Shown here: positions 34,403-45,058 of the stretch, in pieces
How positions within the stretch are numbered: position 1 is the stretch's first letter
Layout of the letters: every line of letters begins with the position of its first letter
From: Caprella mutica
Lineage: Eukaryota > Arthropoda > Malacostraca > Amphipoda > Caprellidae
DNA: 64,000 nucleotides
Assembly: GCA_947561585.1 (NCBI GenBank)
Contig: CANNZV010000936.1
Coordinates: 1 to 64,000 of the forward strand
Direction of reading: 5' to 3'
Translations under genes and position numbers: made by a program
Notes under the pieces: generated by a model
The model's input: only the letters and a program-made list of their open reading frames with translations
Databases searched by the model: none
What the model was told of the DNA's origin: nothing

Positions 34403-36308
34403 TACTGTGATGATGTACTGTCAGAGAAAAGAGTCACTGTGATGATGTACTATCTGAGAAAAGAGTCACTGTGATGATGTACTATCAGAGAAAAGAGTCA
34501 CTGTGATGATGTACTATCTGAGAAAAGAGTCACTGTGATGATGTACTATCAGAGAAAAGAGTCACTGTGATGATGTACTATCAGAGAAAAGAGTCACTGT
34601 GATGATGTACTATCAGAGGAAAGAGTCACTGTGATGATGTACTATCAGAGAAAAGAGTCACTGTGATGATGTACTATCAGAGGAAAGAGTCACTGTGATG
34701 ATGTACTATCAGAGGAAAGAGTCACTGTGATGATGTACTATCAGAGGAAAGAGTAACTGTGATGATGTACTATCAGAGAAAAGAGTCACTGTGATGATGT
34801 ACTATCAGAGAAAAGAGTCACTGTGATGATGTACTATCAGAGAAAAGAGTCACTGTGATGATGTACTATCAGAGAAAAGAGTCACTGTGATGATGTACTA
34901 TCAGAGAAAAGAGTCACTGTGATGATGTACTATCAGAGAAAAGAGTCACTGTGATGATGTACTATCAGAGAAAAGAGTCACTGTGATGATGTACTATCAG
35001 AGAAAAGAGTCACTGTGATGATGTACTGTCAGAGAAAAGAGTCACTGTGATGATGTACTCTCAGAGAAAATAGTTACTGTGATGATGTACTGTCAGAGAA
35101 AAGAGTCACTGTGATGATGTACTATCAGAGAAAAGAGTCACTGTGATGATGTACTATCAGAGAAAAGAGTCACTGTGATGATGTACTGTCAGAGAAAAGA
35201 GTCACTGTGATGATGTACTATCAGAGAAAAGAGTCACTGTGATGATGTACTGTCAGAGAAAAGAGTCACTGTGATGATGTATTCTCAGAGAAAATAGTTA
35301 CTGTGATGATGTACTGTCAGAGAAAAGAGTCACTGTGATGATGTACTATCAGAGAAAAGAGTCACTGTGATGATGTACTATCAGAGAAAAGAGTCACTGT
35401 GATGATGTACTGTCAGAGAAAAGAGTCACTGTGATGATGTACTGTCAGAGAAAATAGTTACTGTGATGATGTACTGTCAGAGAAAAGAGTCACTGTGATG
35501 ATGTACTGTCAGAGAAAAGAGTCACTGTGATGATGTACTATCAGAGAAAAGAGTCACTGTGATGATGTACTATCAGAGAAAAGAGTCACTGTGATGATGT
35601 ACTATCAGAGAAAAGAGTCACTGTGATGATGTACTATCAGAGAAAAGAGTCACTGTGATGATGTACTATCAGAGGAAAGAGTCAATGTGATGATGTACTA
35701 TCAGAGAAAAGAGTCACTGTGATGATGTACTATCAGAGAAAAGAGTCACTGTGATGATGTACTATCAGAGAAAAGAGTCACTGTGATGATGTACTGTCAG
35801 AGAAAAGAGTCACTGTGATGATGTACTGTCAGAGAAAAGAGTTACTGTGATGATGTATTGTCAGAGAAAAGAGTCACTGTGATGATGTACTATCAGAGAA
35901 AAGAGTCACTGTGATGATGTACTATCAGAGAAAAGAGTCACTGTGATGATGTACTGTCAGAGAAAAGAGTCACTGTGATGATGTACTGTCAGAGAAAAGA
36001 GTTACTGTGATGATGTACTGTCAGAGAAAAGAGTCACTGTGATGATGTACTGTCAGAGAAAAGAGTCACTGTGATGATGTACTATCAGAGAAAAGAGTCA
36101 CTGTGATGATGTACTATCAGAGAAAAGAGTCACTGTGATGATGTACTATCAGAGAAAAGAGTCACTGTGATGATGTACTATCAGAGAAAAGAGTCACTGT
36201 GATGATGTACTATCAGAGGAAAGAGTCACTGTGATGATGTACTATCAGAGAAAAGAGTCACTGTGATGATGTACTATCAGAGGAAAGAGTCACTGTGATG
36301 ATGTACTC
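34403..36308. repeat. 32-bp satellite array 2, about 59 copies
   Basis: Same unit as array 1 (GTCACTGTGATGATGTACTA then TCAGAGAAAAGA), but with a different variant set: TACTGTCAG, GAGGAAAGAG and a TTACTGTG/TACTCTCAG combination repeated about every 220 bp. The array's right end coincides with the left boundary of the duplicated gene block. Confidence 0.97.
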
Positions 36309-36986
36309 TAATATTAATATAAAGGCAGTGTCTTGACTTCCCTTCTATTAACTTTGGTATAAATTAACACTTAGCAAACTTCTGTTATTGGGTGCAAAAT
36401 ATAATGATACACCCTGTATATTATTAAACAGTAATGGTATCAGGAATTAACCATTTCATTTATTAACGGAATTATTTATTTAATCTATTTATTATATTAA
36501 AATTGGTATGAGTGAATTACAATTACAAATGTTTATCCAAACTAATTAGTTACTGATGTAATATTTATGCCAGAAGAATGTTATAGTTATCCTGTTAATT
36601 AGTTTTCTTTTAAACAAAAGAAAATTAATGATAGTTTTCTCTAGAAAAATTGTTTGGTAACAATTTTAATTTGAGGAAATGTTAACAAAATTTTTGACTT
36701 TGATTGAATTAAACTATTTGTACTCCAATTTAATGAATATTAAAAATTGATTTAATTGAACATGTGTTGAATTATTTGAAGTTCTATTAAGTTATTTTCG
36801 GGAGTAAATTAATGTACTTGAAGATTTACACATAATCGTTGTGAGTAATTTAATTAATTGGAAATTATAAATTTATTAACTCCAAGTTCAATTGACTTTA
36901 ATTGATATGAATTAATTCAATATAATGTTGAAGTAATCAAATACTTTTCATTGTGTAACTTTCTTTTCTTCTCTAACTTTCAAAAG

Positions 36987-37298
36987 GTCTCAATATGTCC
37001 ACCATCTTGACTTGATCTGCGCAGCTGATTTCAGCGAAACTGTTATCAAGCAAGAAGAACCTGCATTGAGGCACTTCCTTCACTATGAAGTGAACACCAG
37101 CAACCGCCTCACAGCTCTTGGCAAAGTGATGAACTACAGTCAGCAATCAAGTGCCCACTCGAGTGGAGTTGATGGGGATGAGACAAATGGTGGAGAGAAG
37201 TCAGGGCAAATCAAGGAAATTGAGATAAAGCTTTTGGACAGTTATCGTAACTTCGAACCTTTGAGTGATGGTATCTTCCAAGACCTGCAACCAGTGAG
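36987..37298 (+). CDS. Cassette gene, copy A exon 1 (unknown protein)
   Basis: First of five exons of a 287-codon cassette that also occurs at 47907-53309. The exon runs from acceptor AACTTTCAAAAG to donor GTAAAT, 312 bp, starting with the last base of a split codon and ending with two. It reads SQYVHHLDLICAADFSET at its start, then a mixed segment, then a Ser/Gly/Glu-rich acidic stretch (about residues 50-70) and NFEPLSDGIFQDLQPV at its end. A frame counted from TTG at 37012 misses the upstream 8 codons; no ATG start is evident, so this is an internal exon. Spliced exons 1-5 form one uninterrupted frame with every junction phase consistent (2, 1, 2, 2, 2), strong evidence for a real gene. 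I do not recognise the family. The upstream partner exon is unknown; 19708-19831 is phase-compatible. Confidence 0.7.
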
Positions 37299-37854
37299 GT
37301 AAATTAGTGATAGTAACTTGATAAGTGACAACAGACACACTAAAGTCTCTCTATCTATTGGTGTACATTAGTGGATTAATATCCATTGAGAGCTATGGTA
37401 AGACAAAATACACATAGAAAATTATATAGATAATTATTGGCAAAAAGATACAAATTAATATATTCACAAGCATCACTCTCCCTCCCATCATAAATACCCC
37501 CCCCCCCCCGTAAATAGTCCTTCCCCCTCATTACCCCCCTCCCTTTAATAGTTTCCTTACGTTTATTTGTCTGCCTGCGGTCTGCCACGTTTCAAGTAAT
37601 ATTCAGGTGGTAGCATGAATACCATTTCTCATATGAATGGAATAAATGATTCCATTAACTTAATTAGAAATTATTTACAATCTACAGTGTTAATTTTTAA
37701 TGAACTCTTTACAAGCTGTCATTAAATTTATATACTCTATGCTTTAATATTATCGTCATTATTCAATTAATTACTTTAGCTAAATCTGAGGGACCAGAAG
37801 TGTGGATAGTTAAATTATACAAATGGTGATGCTATTGTGAAAATTATACTAGTA
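37299..37854. repeat. Intronic dispersed repeat
   Basis: Contains a C run (37498-37509), TTTGTCTGCCTGCGGTCTGC and GTGGTAGCATGAATACC, shared with 62816-63280 and (3' part, inverted) with 13051-13225. Present in both duplicate copies. It is an old element of unknown class that predates the duplication. Confidence 0.6.
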
Positions 37855-38435
37855 CTAGTGTACTTTGCCGTTAAAAATAACGGGGTTTCAATAGTATTAA
37901 TACTGGTGTAGCTTAACCCGCTAAAATGTACTTTCCCGTAAAATTAAATAAAATAAAACTTAAAAGATCATAATCAATATAATTCCGTGTGTTTCATGAT
38001 AACATTTCCCATGTTAAAATGATAAATTATACTGTTTTTCTAATGTGATCGAAATTGTGGAACTGTCCGATAATTCGAAACTTACCCTATTTATTTCGCA
38101 CAATGAATAAATTATTATTCCCTTACACCTCAAAATATTTGAATAGTCTGCATTAGTGATACAGTTTGCCATACGCAATACACATATATAAATTTCCTAG
38201 CATTTGGAGACAGCGGACACCAAATAAACACACGACGGAAATTATTAGGAGAGTCAAATATTTTGAGGTAAATTGATTAATAATTTGTTCTTTAGGTAAA
38301 ATAATTAGGGTTAGTTACGAATGATCGGACAGTTCCACAATTTCGATCATATAAGAAAACCTATTTAATTTAACATTTTTAACATGAAAAATGTAACTAT
38401 GATTCACACGGGATTATATTGATATGATCTTCCAA
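37855..38435 (-). mobile_element. Helitron-derived composite palindrome in intron 1, copy A
   Basis: Begins at a minus-strand Helitron 3' end (CTAGTGTACTTTGCCGTTAA then AAATAACGG). Arms of about 115 bp are inverted: 37975-38095 ends in CGATAATTCGAAACTTACCC, and 38305-38435 begins GGGTTAGTTACGAATGATCG. Between them is a Helitron-like 5' end (minus-strand CCTAATAATTTCCGTCGTGT). The duplicate at 48776-49330 has the same structure. Confidence 0.6.
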
Positions 38436-38583
38436 TTTTTTTTTATTTTAACAGGTCTACAATCAATATTATTTCTATGGAAAAACTTCTATTGTAATAG
38501 GAAGGTACACTTAAGCAATTAAAATAGTAAATAAAATAGTGAATAATAAATTAGAATGACTACATAATAAAGACTAAATATAG

Positions 38584-39340
38584 AGGCAGGCCCTGCTTTT
38601 ATAACACCCCCTTTTATAAAACTGGTAATAATTGCGAGACATGTCTCGGTATTATTACCGTTCGTAGACTTAGACAACAGAGACAATTTTTGTGATGGTT
38701 ATTTCACGGTAACTACAATAAACATCAAAATTATTATTCAGATGAGTTTATTACATGCAATTGGTTCTGAAATTCAACATGTCCCATTTTAGGGTTAGTT
38801 CCGTGTTATCGCATGGTTTCATATTTCCGGGCAAGTTAAAATCTATATACAATAATCATTATTTAACTATTATTCTAATTGGTATCCATGATACCAATTA
38901 GAATAAAAGTTAAAGAATAATTAATATATTTTCTTTTTAACGTGTCCGAGAATGTAGAACCAACAAATTATTTGGACCTTACTAACAAAAATATTTCACA
39001 GAGCATTTAATTGCTGTTTGTTCAATGTAACACAATTAAATAAATCTAAGTATCTATTAATTACTCACCTATGATGAGTTATAGTTAGGCTATGGTTAGA
39101 TTTTAAAACATTTAATAAATTCACTATTTTAAACTTTCACCACAGTCACAAACACTGATTATTAATAGCGTATATAGTACTATAACTCGAAAACATATTT
39201 TCTCTCATTATAACTCATAGAAAATGAGATGTACAATTAAGGAGTGTCAATTATATATTTATTGTTACTTTTCCCCGCTTTAATTACTGTGTGGTATTTA
39301 AACATAGTAGTGAATTGTTAATAAAAGCAGGGCCTCCCTG
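38584..39340. mobile_element. Possible TIR element in intron 1, copy A
   Basis: GGCAGGCCCTGCTTTTATAA at the left is inverted relative to ATAAAAGCAGGGCCTCCC at the right. Inside lie the repeat shared with 34083-34240 and a nested hairpin element at 38793-38990 (AGGGTTAGTTCCGTGTTATC; core GGTATCCATGATACC). Copy B (about 49490-50245) is alike. No transposase. Confidence 0.5.
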
Positions 39341-39829
39341 TAGAGTAAACACGAAACTAAATGAAAGAATAACAAAACAAAGAGAAATGGTTTGGCGTTC
39401 AATGCTACGTAACCAGTACTTGTATCCAATAGAAAGCAGTGTGCACGTAGCAAAAAAAGAAAAATTATCAAAACGTTCAGCTCGACATATACCTTATATC
39501 AGTTATCAACAAAACACAGTAACTTTATCAATTTTTAAAATTTTACATCGGTTTTCAGATCCACAGGGTCGTCAGGAATATTTTTTATTTAATAAAATCA
39601 TATCTTTTGTGTTGTCAGCATTTATTTACAATCTATTTGCACTGTCCCACTGTTCAAAAAGCACCAACTCATTATTAACTGTGCCAATCAACTCTGTGAG
39701 TGAGGAACTCCTCATTGATATGGTTGTGTCGTCAGAAAATAGGATGTACGAAAGGAGACAAATAACACACATCATTCACATGAATTAAAAACATTACGGC
39801 ACCTAAATTGATAAGTTTTCTTTTTTCAG

Positions 39830-39990
39830 GTGCAGCATCATAAGCTTCTTTGGCTGTCTTGACTCAAGCTTTAGTCTGAATGTTCTGAAGAGTAAACTAA
39901 CTGAAAGAAGTATGGTCAGAATCAGCACTCCGTCTATAAGAGACCACAAACTGAACATTCTGAACGGAGTGGAGACAAAATATGTCATGG
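39830..39990 (+). CDS. Cassette gene, copy A exon 2
   Basis: 161 bp between acceptor TTTTTTCAG and donor GTAAGT. It completes an Arg codon from exon 1, then reads CSIISFFGCLDSSFSLNVLK through ISTPSIRDHKLNILNG to ETKYVM, leaving one base. Copy B differs by about eight bases, of which seven change the residue (for example IIS to IRR). Two Cys residues and a hydrophobic start suggest a folded domain. No family recognised. Confidence 0.7.
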
Positions 39991-40192
39991 GTAAGTGTAC
40001 ATGTTTGAAACTCGCATGTTTGTTATTCATGACTTGTATGCTTATGAATGAGTACATTGGTTAATATTGCTTCTAAAGTAAATACAATTACTAAACAATA
40101 TATTTTTTAAATAAGTGATATGTGATTTATGATAATAATTGATTTGCTTTAAATCAACTATGGAAAAAGTTAATAATTATCAGTTATAAAAC

Positions 40193-41769
40193 CTACAGCT
40201 TTTTAAAATTAATTAAAAAAAATTAAAAGTTTAATTTATAATAAGTCAAGTTTAATTTAAAATAAATGAAGTTTAATTCAAAATAAATGAAGTTATATTT
40301 AAAATAAATCAAGTTATATTTAAAATAATTCAACTTTAATTTAAAACAGTTCAACTTTAATTTTAAAAATTCAACTTTAATTGAAAAAAAATTAAGTTTA
40401 ATTTAAAATAAAAATCTATGGGCCCTCGATGTCACACATAGGAAGCTCTGCACTAATATCATTATATTAGTAATGGGAGGGAATGAGATCATGAGAGTAG
40501 GGAAATGAGAGAAGTGAGAATTTAATGAGAGGAGAGAATTAAGATGAGAGAAGTGAGCGAAATGAAATGACAGTAGTGAGAATTTAGTTAGATGAGATGA
40601 GAGAAATGAAATGAGAGAAGTGAGTGAAATGTGAGTAGTGAGTGAAATGAGAGAAGTGAGTGAAATGAGAGAAGTGAGCAATGGAAGATTATGGTGGGCA
40701 ATGAAAGATTATGGTGGACAATGAAAGATTAGGGTGGGCAATGAAAGACTATTGTGGGCAATGAAAGACTATGGTGGACAATGAAAGATTATGGTGGTAA
40801 TGAAAGATTATGGTGGGCAATGAAAGACTATGGTGGACAATGAAAGATTATGGTGGACAATGAAAGATTATGGTGGTAATGAAAGATTATGGTTGGCAAT
40901 GAAAGACTATGGTGGGCAATGAAAGACTACGGTGGACAATGAAAGATTATGGTGGACAATGAAAGATTATGGTGGTAATGAAAGATTATGGTGGGCAATG
41001 AAAGACTATGGTGGGCAATGAAAGACTATGGTGGACAATGAAAGATTAAGGTGGACAATGAAAGATTATGGTGCGCAATGAAAGATTATGGTGCGCAATG
41101 AAAGATTATGGTGGGCAATGAAAGACTATGGTGGGCAATGAAAGACTATGGTGGCCAATGAAAGATTAGGGTGGGCAATGAAAGATTATGGTGCGCAATG
41201 AAAGATTATGGTGGGCAATGAAAGACTATGGTGGCCAATGAAAGATTAGGGTGGGCAATGAAAGATTAAGGTGGCAATGAGAAAGATTATGGTGGGCAAT
41301 GAAAGATTATGGTTGGCAATGAAAATGATTAAGGTGGCAATGCAAGATTGAAAGAATATGGTGGCCAATGAAAGATTATGGTGGGCAATGAAAGATTATG
41401 GTTGGCAATGAGAAAGATTAAGGTGGCAATGAAAGATTATGGCGGGCAATGAGAAAGATTAAGGTGGCAATGCAAGATTATGGTATACACTCATGATCTC
41501 ATTCCCTCCCATTACTAATATAATGATATTAGTGCAGAGCTTCCTATGTGTGACATCGAGGGCCCATAGAATTGTATTTTAAATTAAACTCATTTTTTTT
41601 AAATTAAACTTGAATTTTTCTAAATTAGAGTTGAACAATTTTAAATTAAAATTAAACTATTTTAAATTAAAGTTGATTTATTTTAAATTAAACATATTTA
41701 TTTTAAATTAAACTTCATTTTTATTAAAATAAAATTGAATTGTTTTAAATTAATGTTAAAAAGCTGTAG
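40193..41769. mobile_element. Foldback-like element, 1577 bp, unique to copy A
   Basis: Ends CTACAGCTTTTTAAAATTAA and TTAAAAAGCTGTAG are inverted. A second, nearly perfect pair of arms of about 80 bp (40414-40495 with 41490-41570, GGGCCCTCGATGTCACACAT) encloses GAGATGAGAGAA-type DNA and about 40 copies of a 20-21-bp unit, AATGAAAGATTATGGTGGGC (40680-41480). Copy B lacks it at 51087-51095, so it entered (or was lost) after the duplication. No coding frame and no clear target duplication. Confidence 0.85.
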
Positions 41770-41931
41770 ATGTTGACTGCAGCTGATAATTTTATTCTTT
41801 AGATATATAATAAAAAAATATGTTATTTCAATTAATAATCTTAATTATCATCACATACCATATATGGTACACCATGTAGTTATGCAGGTTATGTCATTCC
41901 ATTAATTGTTATTCCCAACTCATTGTTACAG

Positions 41932-42109
41932 AGTTTATGTTGAAGTATGAAGGTGAGAGTCTCGGTGTTAGTAGTTTTCCTTTGCCGCGTCTGGGCATTG
42001 GTTGTCCCCCTGTACTTCGTTTAATGGACTCACCAGCTGCTTCTATAGATAATGTCTGCAGTATAATCAGCAGCCTAGCACCAGTAAAGTCTACCAAAGA
42101 CTCAAGAAC
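41932..42109 (+). CDS. Cassette gene, copy A exon 3
   Basis: 178 bp from acceptor CATTGTTACAG to donor GTGAGT. After the split Glu codon it reads FMLKYEGESLGVSSFPLP, then GIGCPPVLRLMDSPAASID and VCSIISSLAPVKSTKDSR, leaving AC for the next exon. It differs from copy B by about nine bases, all changing residues. It lies 162 bp after the copy-A-only foldback element, whose insertion did not disturb the acceptor. Confidence 0.72.
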
Positions 42110-42872
42110 GTGAGTCATGAGACTGTTTGTCCAAACAGTTACCTCAGTGTTGTTGTTAGCATTTCAAGAGATGGAATGAGAGGGAAACTTTAAGAGTGTT
42201 TAATTAGAGTACAATTCGTTACTAATTTGAATTTAAATACCATTGAAATTGTAATAATATTAGTTGGAACACTGAGTAAATCATGTTATCTATTTCATAT
42301 TATTTAAACATTCCTCTTTACATTAACTATATATAATACTTACTTCCTGGTGTTTAATCTGTGATATGAGGAACAAAAATAACACCCATTTTATATTATT
42401 TTTTCAACAGGTAACTTAAATTAACTTTTTAATTCTCATATCTGTTCACATTCTCCATGAAATATAAGTACTAGAATGATAGATAAAAATATATGAAAAA
42501 TTCGTAATAAATATAAGGAAATCAAATATAAGTAATAAAAATGATAAATGAAAATATATATAAATATATTCAATTACCATTTTCAATTACCTGTACACCA
42601 GGTATAACTAAACTTTCAACTTTTTAATACTCATATCTTTTCACCTCTTCCATGCAATAGAAATATCAAATTAAAAATGGAAATACCCACCTGTGAAGAT
42701 AATGTCCTGATATTTTGTAATTTATATCTATTATCTGATGAGATTTAAGGTGTGGATTAGCTTCTAATTTCAAAGAAAGAAATATTACAGTAGTTAATAT
42801 TAATGATTATCATACTTCACATTCATTAGTAACAGTGTATGCCTATTACTATAGTTATTTTCCACGTTACAG
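42110..42872. other. Intron 3, copy A
   Basis: AT-rich intron of 763 bp, collinear with copy B. It contains two diverged direct segments (CAGGTAACTTAAATTAACTT at about 42410; ACACCAGGTATAACTAAACT at about 42595). No mobile element recognised. Confidence 0.6.
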
Positions 42873-42998
42873 ATTCTTTTGGCTGTTCCTAGCGAGATGT
42901 TCTCTCACTGCTTCTGAAGCCAAATCTTTGGTGGATAAGTTAAGCGCCAAGAATTTCATAACTAAGAATGAGGGAGTTACCAGGGCAGTGGAACTCAG
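42873..42998 (+). CDS. Cassette gene, copy A exon 4
   Basis: 126 bp between CCACGTTACAG and GTCAGT. It completes Thr and reads FFWLFLARCSLTASEAKSLV then DKLSAKNFITKNEGVTRAVEL, ending with AG. A hydrophobic stretch (FFWLFLA) is followed by an amphipathic helix-like part. Copy B has FFRLYLA here, which removes one aromatic and adds a charge. Confidence 0.72.
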
Positions 42999-44004
42999 GT
43001 CAGTTTGTTAAGATGAACCATGCAGTACAGGAAAGGTAAAATGAAACAAATATATTAAAATTGTACATGTGTAGTAGCTGTATAAAATTAGTGGAAAATT
43101 AAAATTACTAATAATCATTCAAAATAATTCATAATTATTACCAATTACTTGGCAATTATTCATAAAAATAAAAATTATTCCAAATTATTCATAAAAATCA
43201 TAATTATTCTAAATTATTCATAATCATCATAATTATTTACAATTATTCATAATTAATCATGATCATCATTAATCCTAGTAAATCATAATTAATCACACTT
43301 AATTGTTTTAATTTTTATTAAATCATAGATAACTCTTATAAATTATAATCAAACATCATTTATAAATATCAATCTTATATAATCATTATTAATCATTATT
43401 ATTTACTATTATTTATTATTATTTATCATAATTTATCATTACTAATCATTGTTTTTCATTATCGTTCATTATTATTCATTGTTAATCTCTATTAATCATT
43501 ATTGTTCATTGTTAATCATTATTGTTCATTATTATTCATTAATATTCATTATTATTCATTTTTATTCATTATTATTCATTATGAATCAACATGAATCATG
43601 TTTTCAATCTTCATTAATCATTATGAATCATGTTTAATCTTTATTAATCATTATTCCTACAATGTGTTTCAAACTTTTCCGAATATATAATTTTATGAGT
43701 CAGTATCTATGATACAAGTAGGTATATATAAATATTTCAGGTTCGCCCTTCAGACAGAAAAGGTCCCGAAAATCATTTTAAAATTGCTTTTTTTTTAATA
43801 AAAATATTCTATTTTCCGAACTTATTTCATGTAGTTTATAAAGCAATATATCAATAATAAGATTAAATATACGTAATGAATTATTATATAATAATAACTT
43901 ATATATCCACGATCAAACTTCATAAGTCACACAATCATAGTAAAACAAATAAATAATTGAAATGCCATTACTTTTAGTTGATAACACATGTTATTCTATT
44001 TCAG
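42999..44004. other. Intron 4, copy A, with AT-rich tandem tract
   Basis: 43090-43660 is a degenerate array of ATTATTCATAATCATTATT-like words, longer here than in copy B (52440-52880), so it changed length after the duplication. A 62-codon frame inside is low-complexity. Nothing else recognised. Confidence 0.7.
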
Positions 44005-44088
44005 TTCTGCACGCAATGAGTGGTGCGATGCTTGCTATGACAAACACAGCGAAGACAATCTTACCTGCTACAAGCTAGAGCTGACAAG
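44005..44088 (+). CDS. Cassette gene, copy A exon 5
   Basis: 84 bp from TATTTCAG to GTAGGA, reading ARNEWCDACYDKHSEDNLTC then YKLELT and ending with AG. Three Cys in a CDAC...LTC arrangement suggest a disulfide or metal-binding end of the cassette. The closing phase equals the opening phase of exon 1, so this exon can splice in frame to exon 1 of copy B at 47907. Confidence 0.7.
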
Positions 44089-44120
44089 GTAGGAACACAC
44101 TCTATAATATATTTATTAAG

Positions 44121-45049
44121 GGCGACCCGTCCATTCGCCGAAAACACATTCGCCGAAAACACATTCGTCAAACGACCTTTTCGTCGAAAAATTTGATTAT
44201 TTAAAAAGGTAAACAAATTAATCCCATATGTCCAGATGAAATTACATATTTATGAACTTACATATAAGTGTATAAATTACTTTACAATATTCTACATAAC
44301 TATTGGTTAATTTTATGGAATTTACGTTAACTTAATTAACTCATATAATGTTATTGATGCATTATTTGTGACAGTTTATTAACTCTACATATGTTAATCC
44401 TATTTTCTGTGTTCAATTATCAGTTACGAAAGAAAAAGATTTTTTTGTGTTGGTCTCACTTTATTTTAATCCTTCTATATACATCCCAGGTAGCAATGAT
44501 TATCAGGCCAATGTTGTCCCAATATTGTCCCAATATTTCCAATGTTGTCTCGATATTGTCATAATATTTCCAATGTTGTCCCAATATTGTCCCAAGAAAA
44601 ATTGTTATCGGGGATTGTAGAATCAGTCTGCTACTGTAAGTCGCTCGTGACCCTGTACAGTGAAAGCTTCACGAGCGACTCACAGTAGCAGACTGATTCT
44701 ACAATGTACATATATAGAAGGATTGAAATAAAGTAAGATCAGCACAAAAAAAATCTTTTTCTTTATTAACTGATAATTGAACACAGAAAATAGGATTAAC
44801 ATAGAATAAACTGACACAAATAATGCAGCAATAACAATATATGAGTTAATTAAGTTAACGTAAATTCTATAAAGCTTAACCAATAATTATGTAGAATATT
44901 GTAAAGTAATTTATTCACTTATATGTAAGTTCATCTCTATGTAATTCCATTTGGACATATGAGATAAATTTGTTTACCTTTTTAAATAATCATATTTTCG
45001 GCGAATGTGTCGTGCTGCGAATGTGTTTTCGGCGAATTGACCTAGAACC
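44121..45049. mobile_element. Long-TIR element with 9-bp target duplication, copy A
   Basis: Begins GGCGACCCGTCCATTCGCCG and ends CGGCGAATTGACCTAGAACC, flanked by TTTATTAAG at 44112-44120 and 45050-45058. Arms of about 400 bp are inverted (for example TTCTGTGTTCAATTATCAG with CTGATAATTGAACACAGAA). Target length and long arms fit a Mutator-like non-autonomous element. Its centre carries CGCTCGTGA...TTCACGAGCG arms and, at 44652-44658, CCCTGTA, a probable scar of a mariner-like MITE still present in copy B. Confidence 0.75.
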
Positions 45050-45058
45050 TTTATTAAG

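Larger units (their letters stand above)
36305..44705 (+). repeat. Segmental duplication, copy A (8.4 kb)
   Basis: Aligns with 47142-54278 from CTCTAATATTAATATAAAGG onward at high identity through exons and introns. Differences are mainly indels: copy A alone has a 1577-bp foldback element (40193-41769), copy B alone a 465-bp MITE, and AT-rich tandem tracts differ in length. The left edge abuts satellite array 2, and homology ends inside a long-TIR element near GATTCTACAAT. Confidence 0.92.

Noticed and set aside
39291..39788. 165-codon plus-strand frame in intron 1 of copy A, with a related 128-codon frame in copy B
   Set aside because: Copy B has an in-frame stop upstream and most differences alter residues at random positions. 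There are no splice signals, and it lies inside or beside a TIR element, so a chance frame is more likely than a gene.
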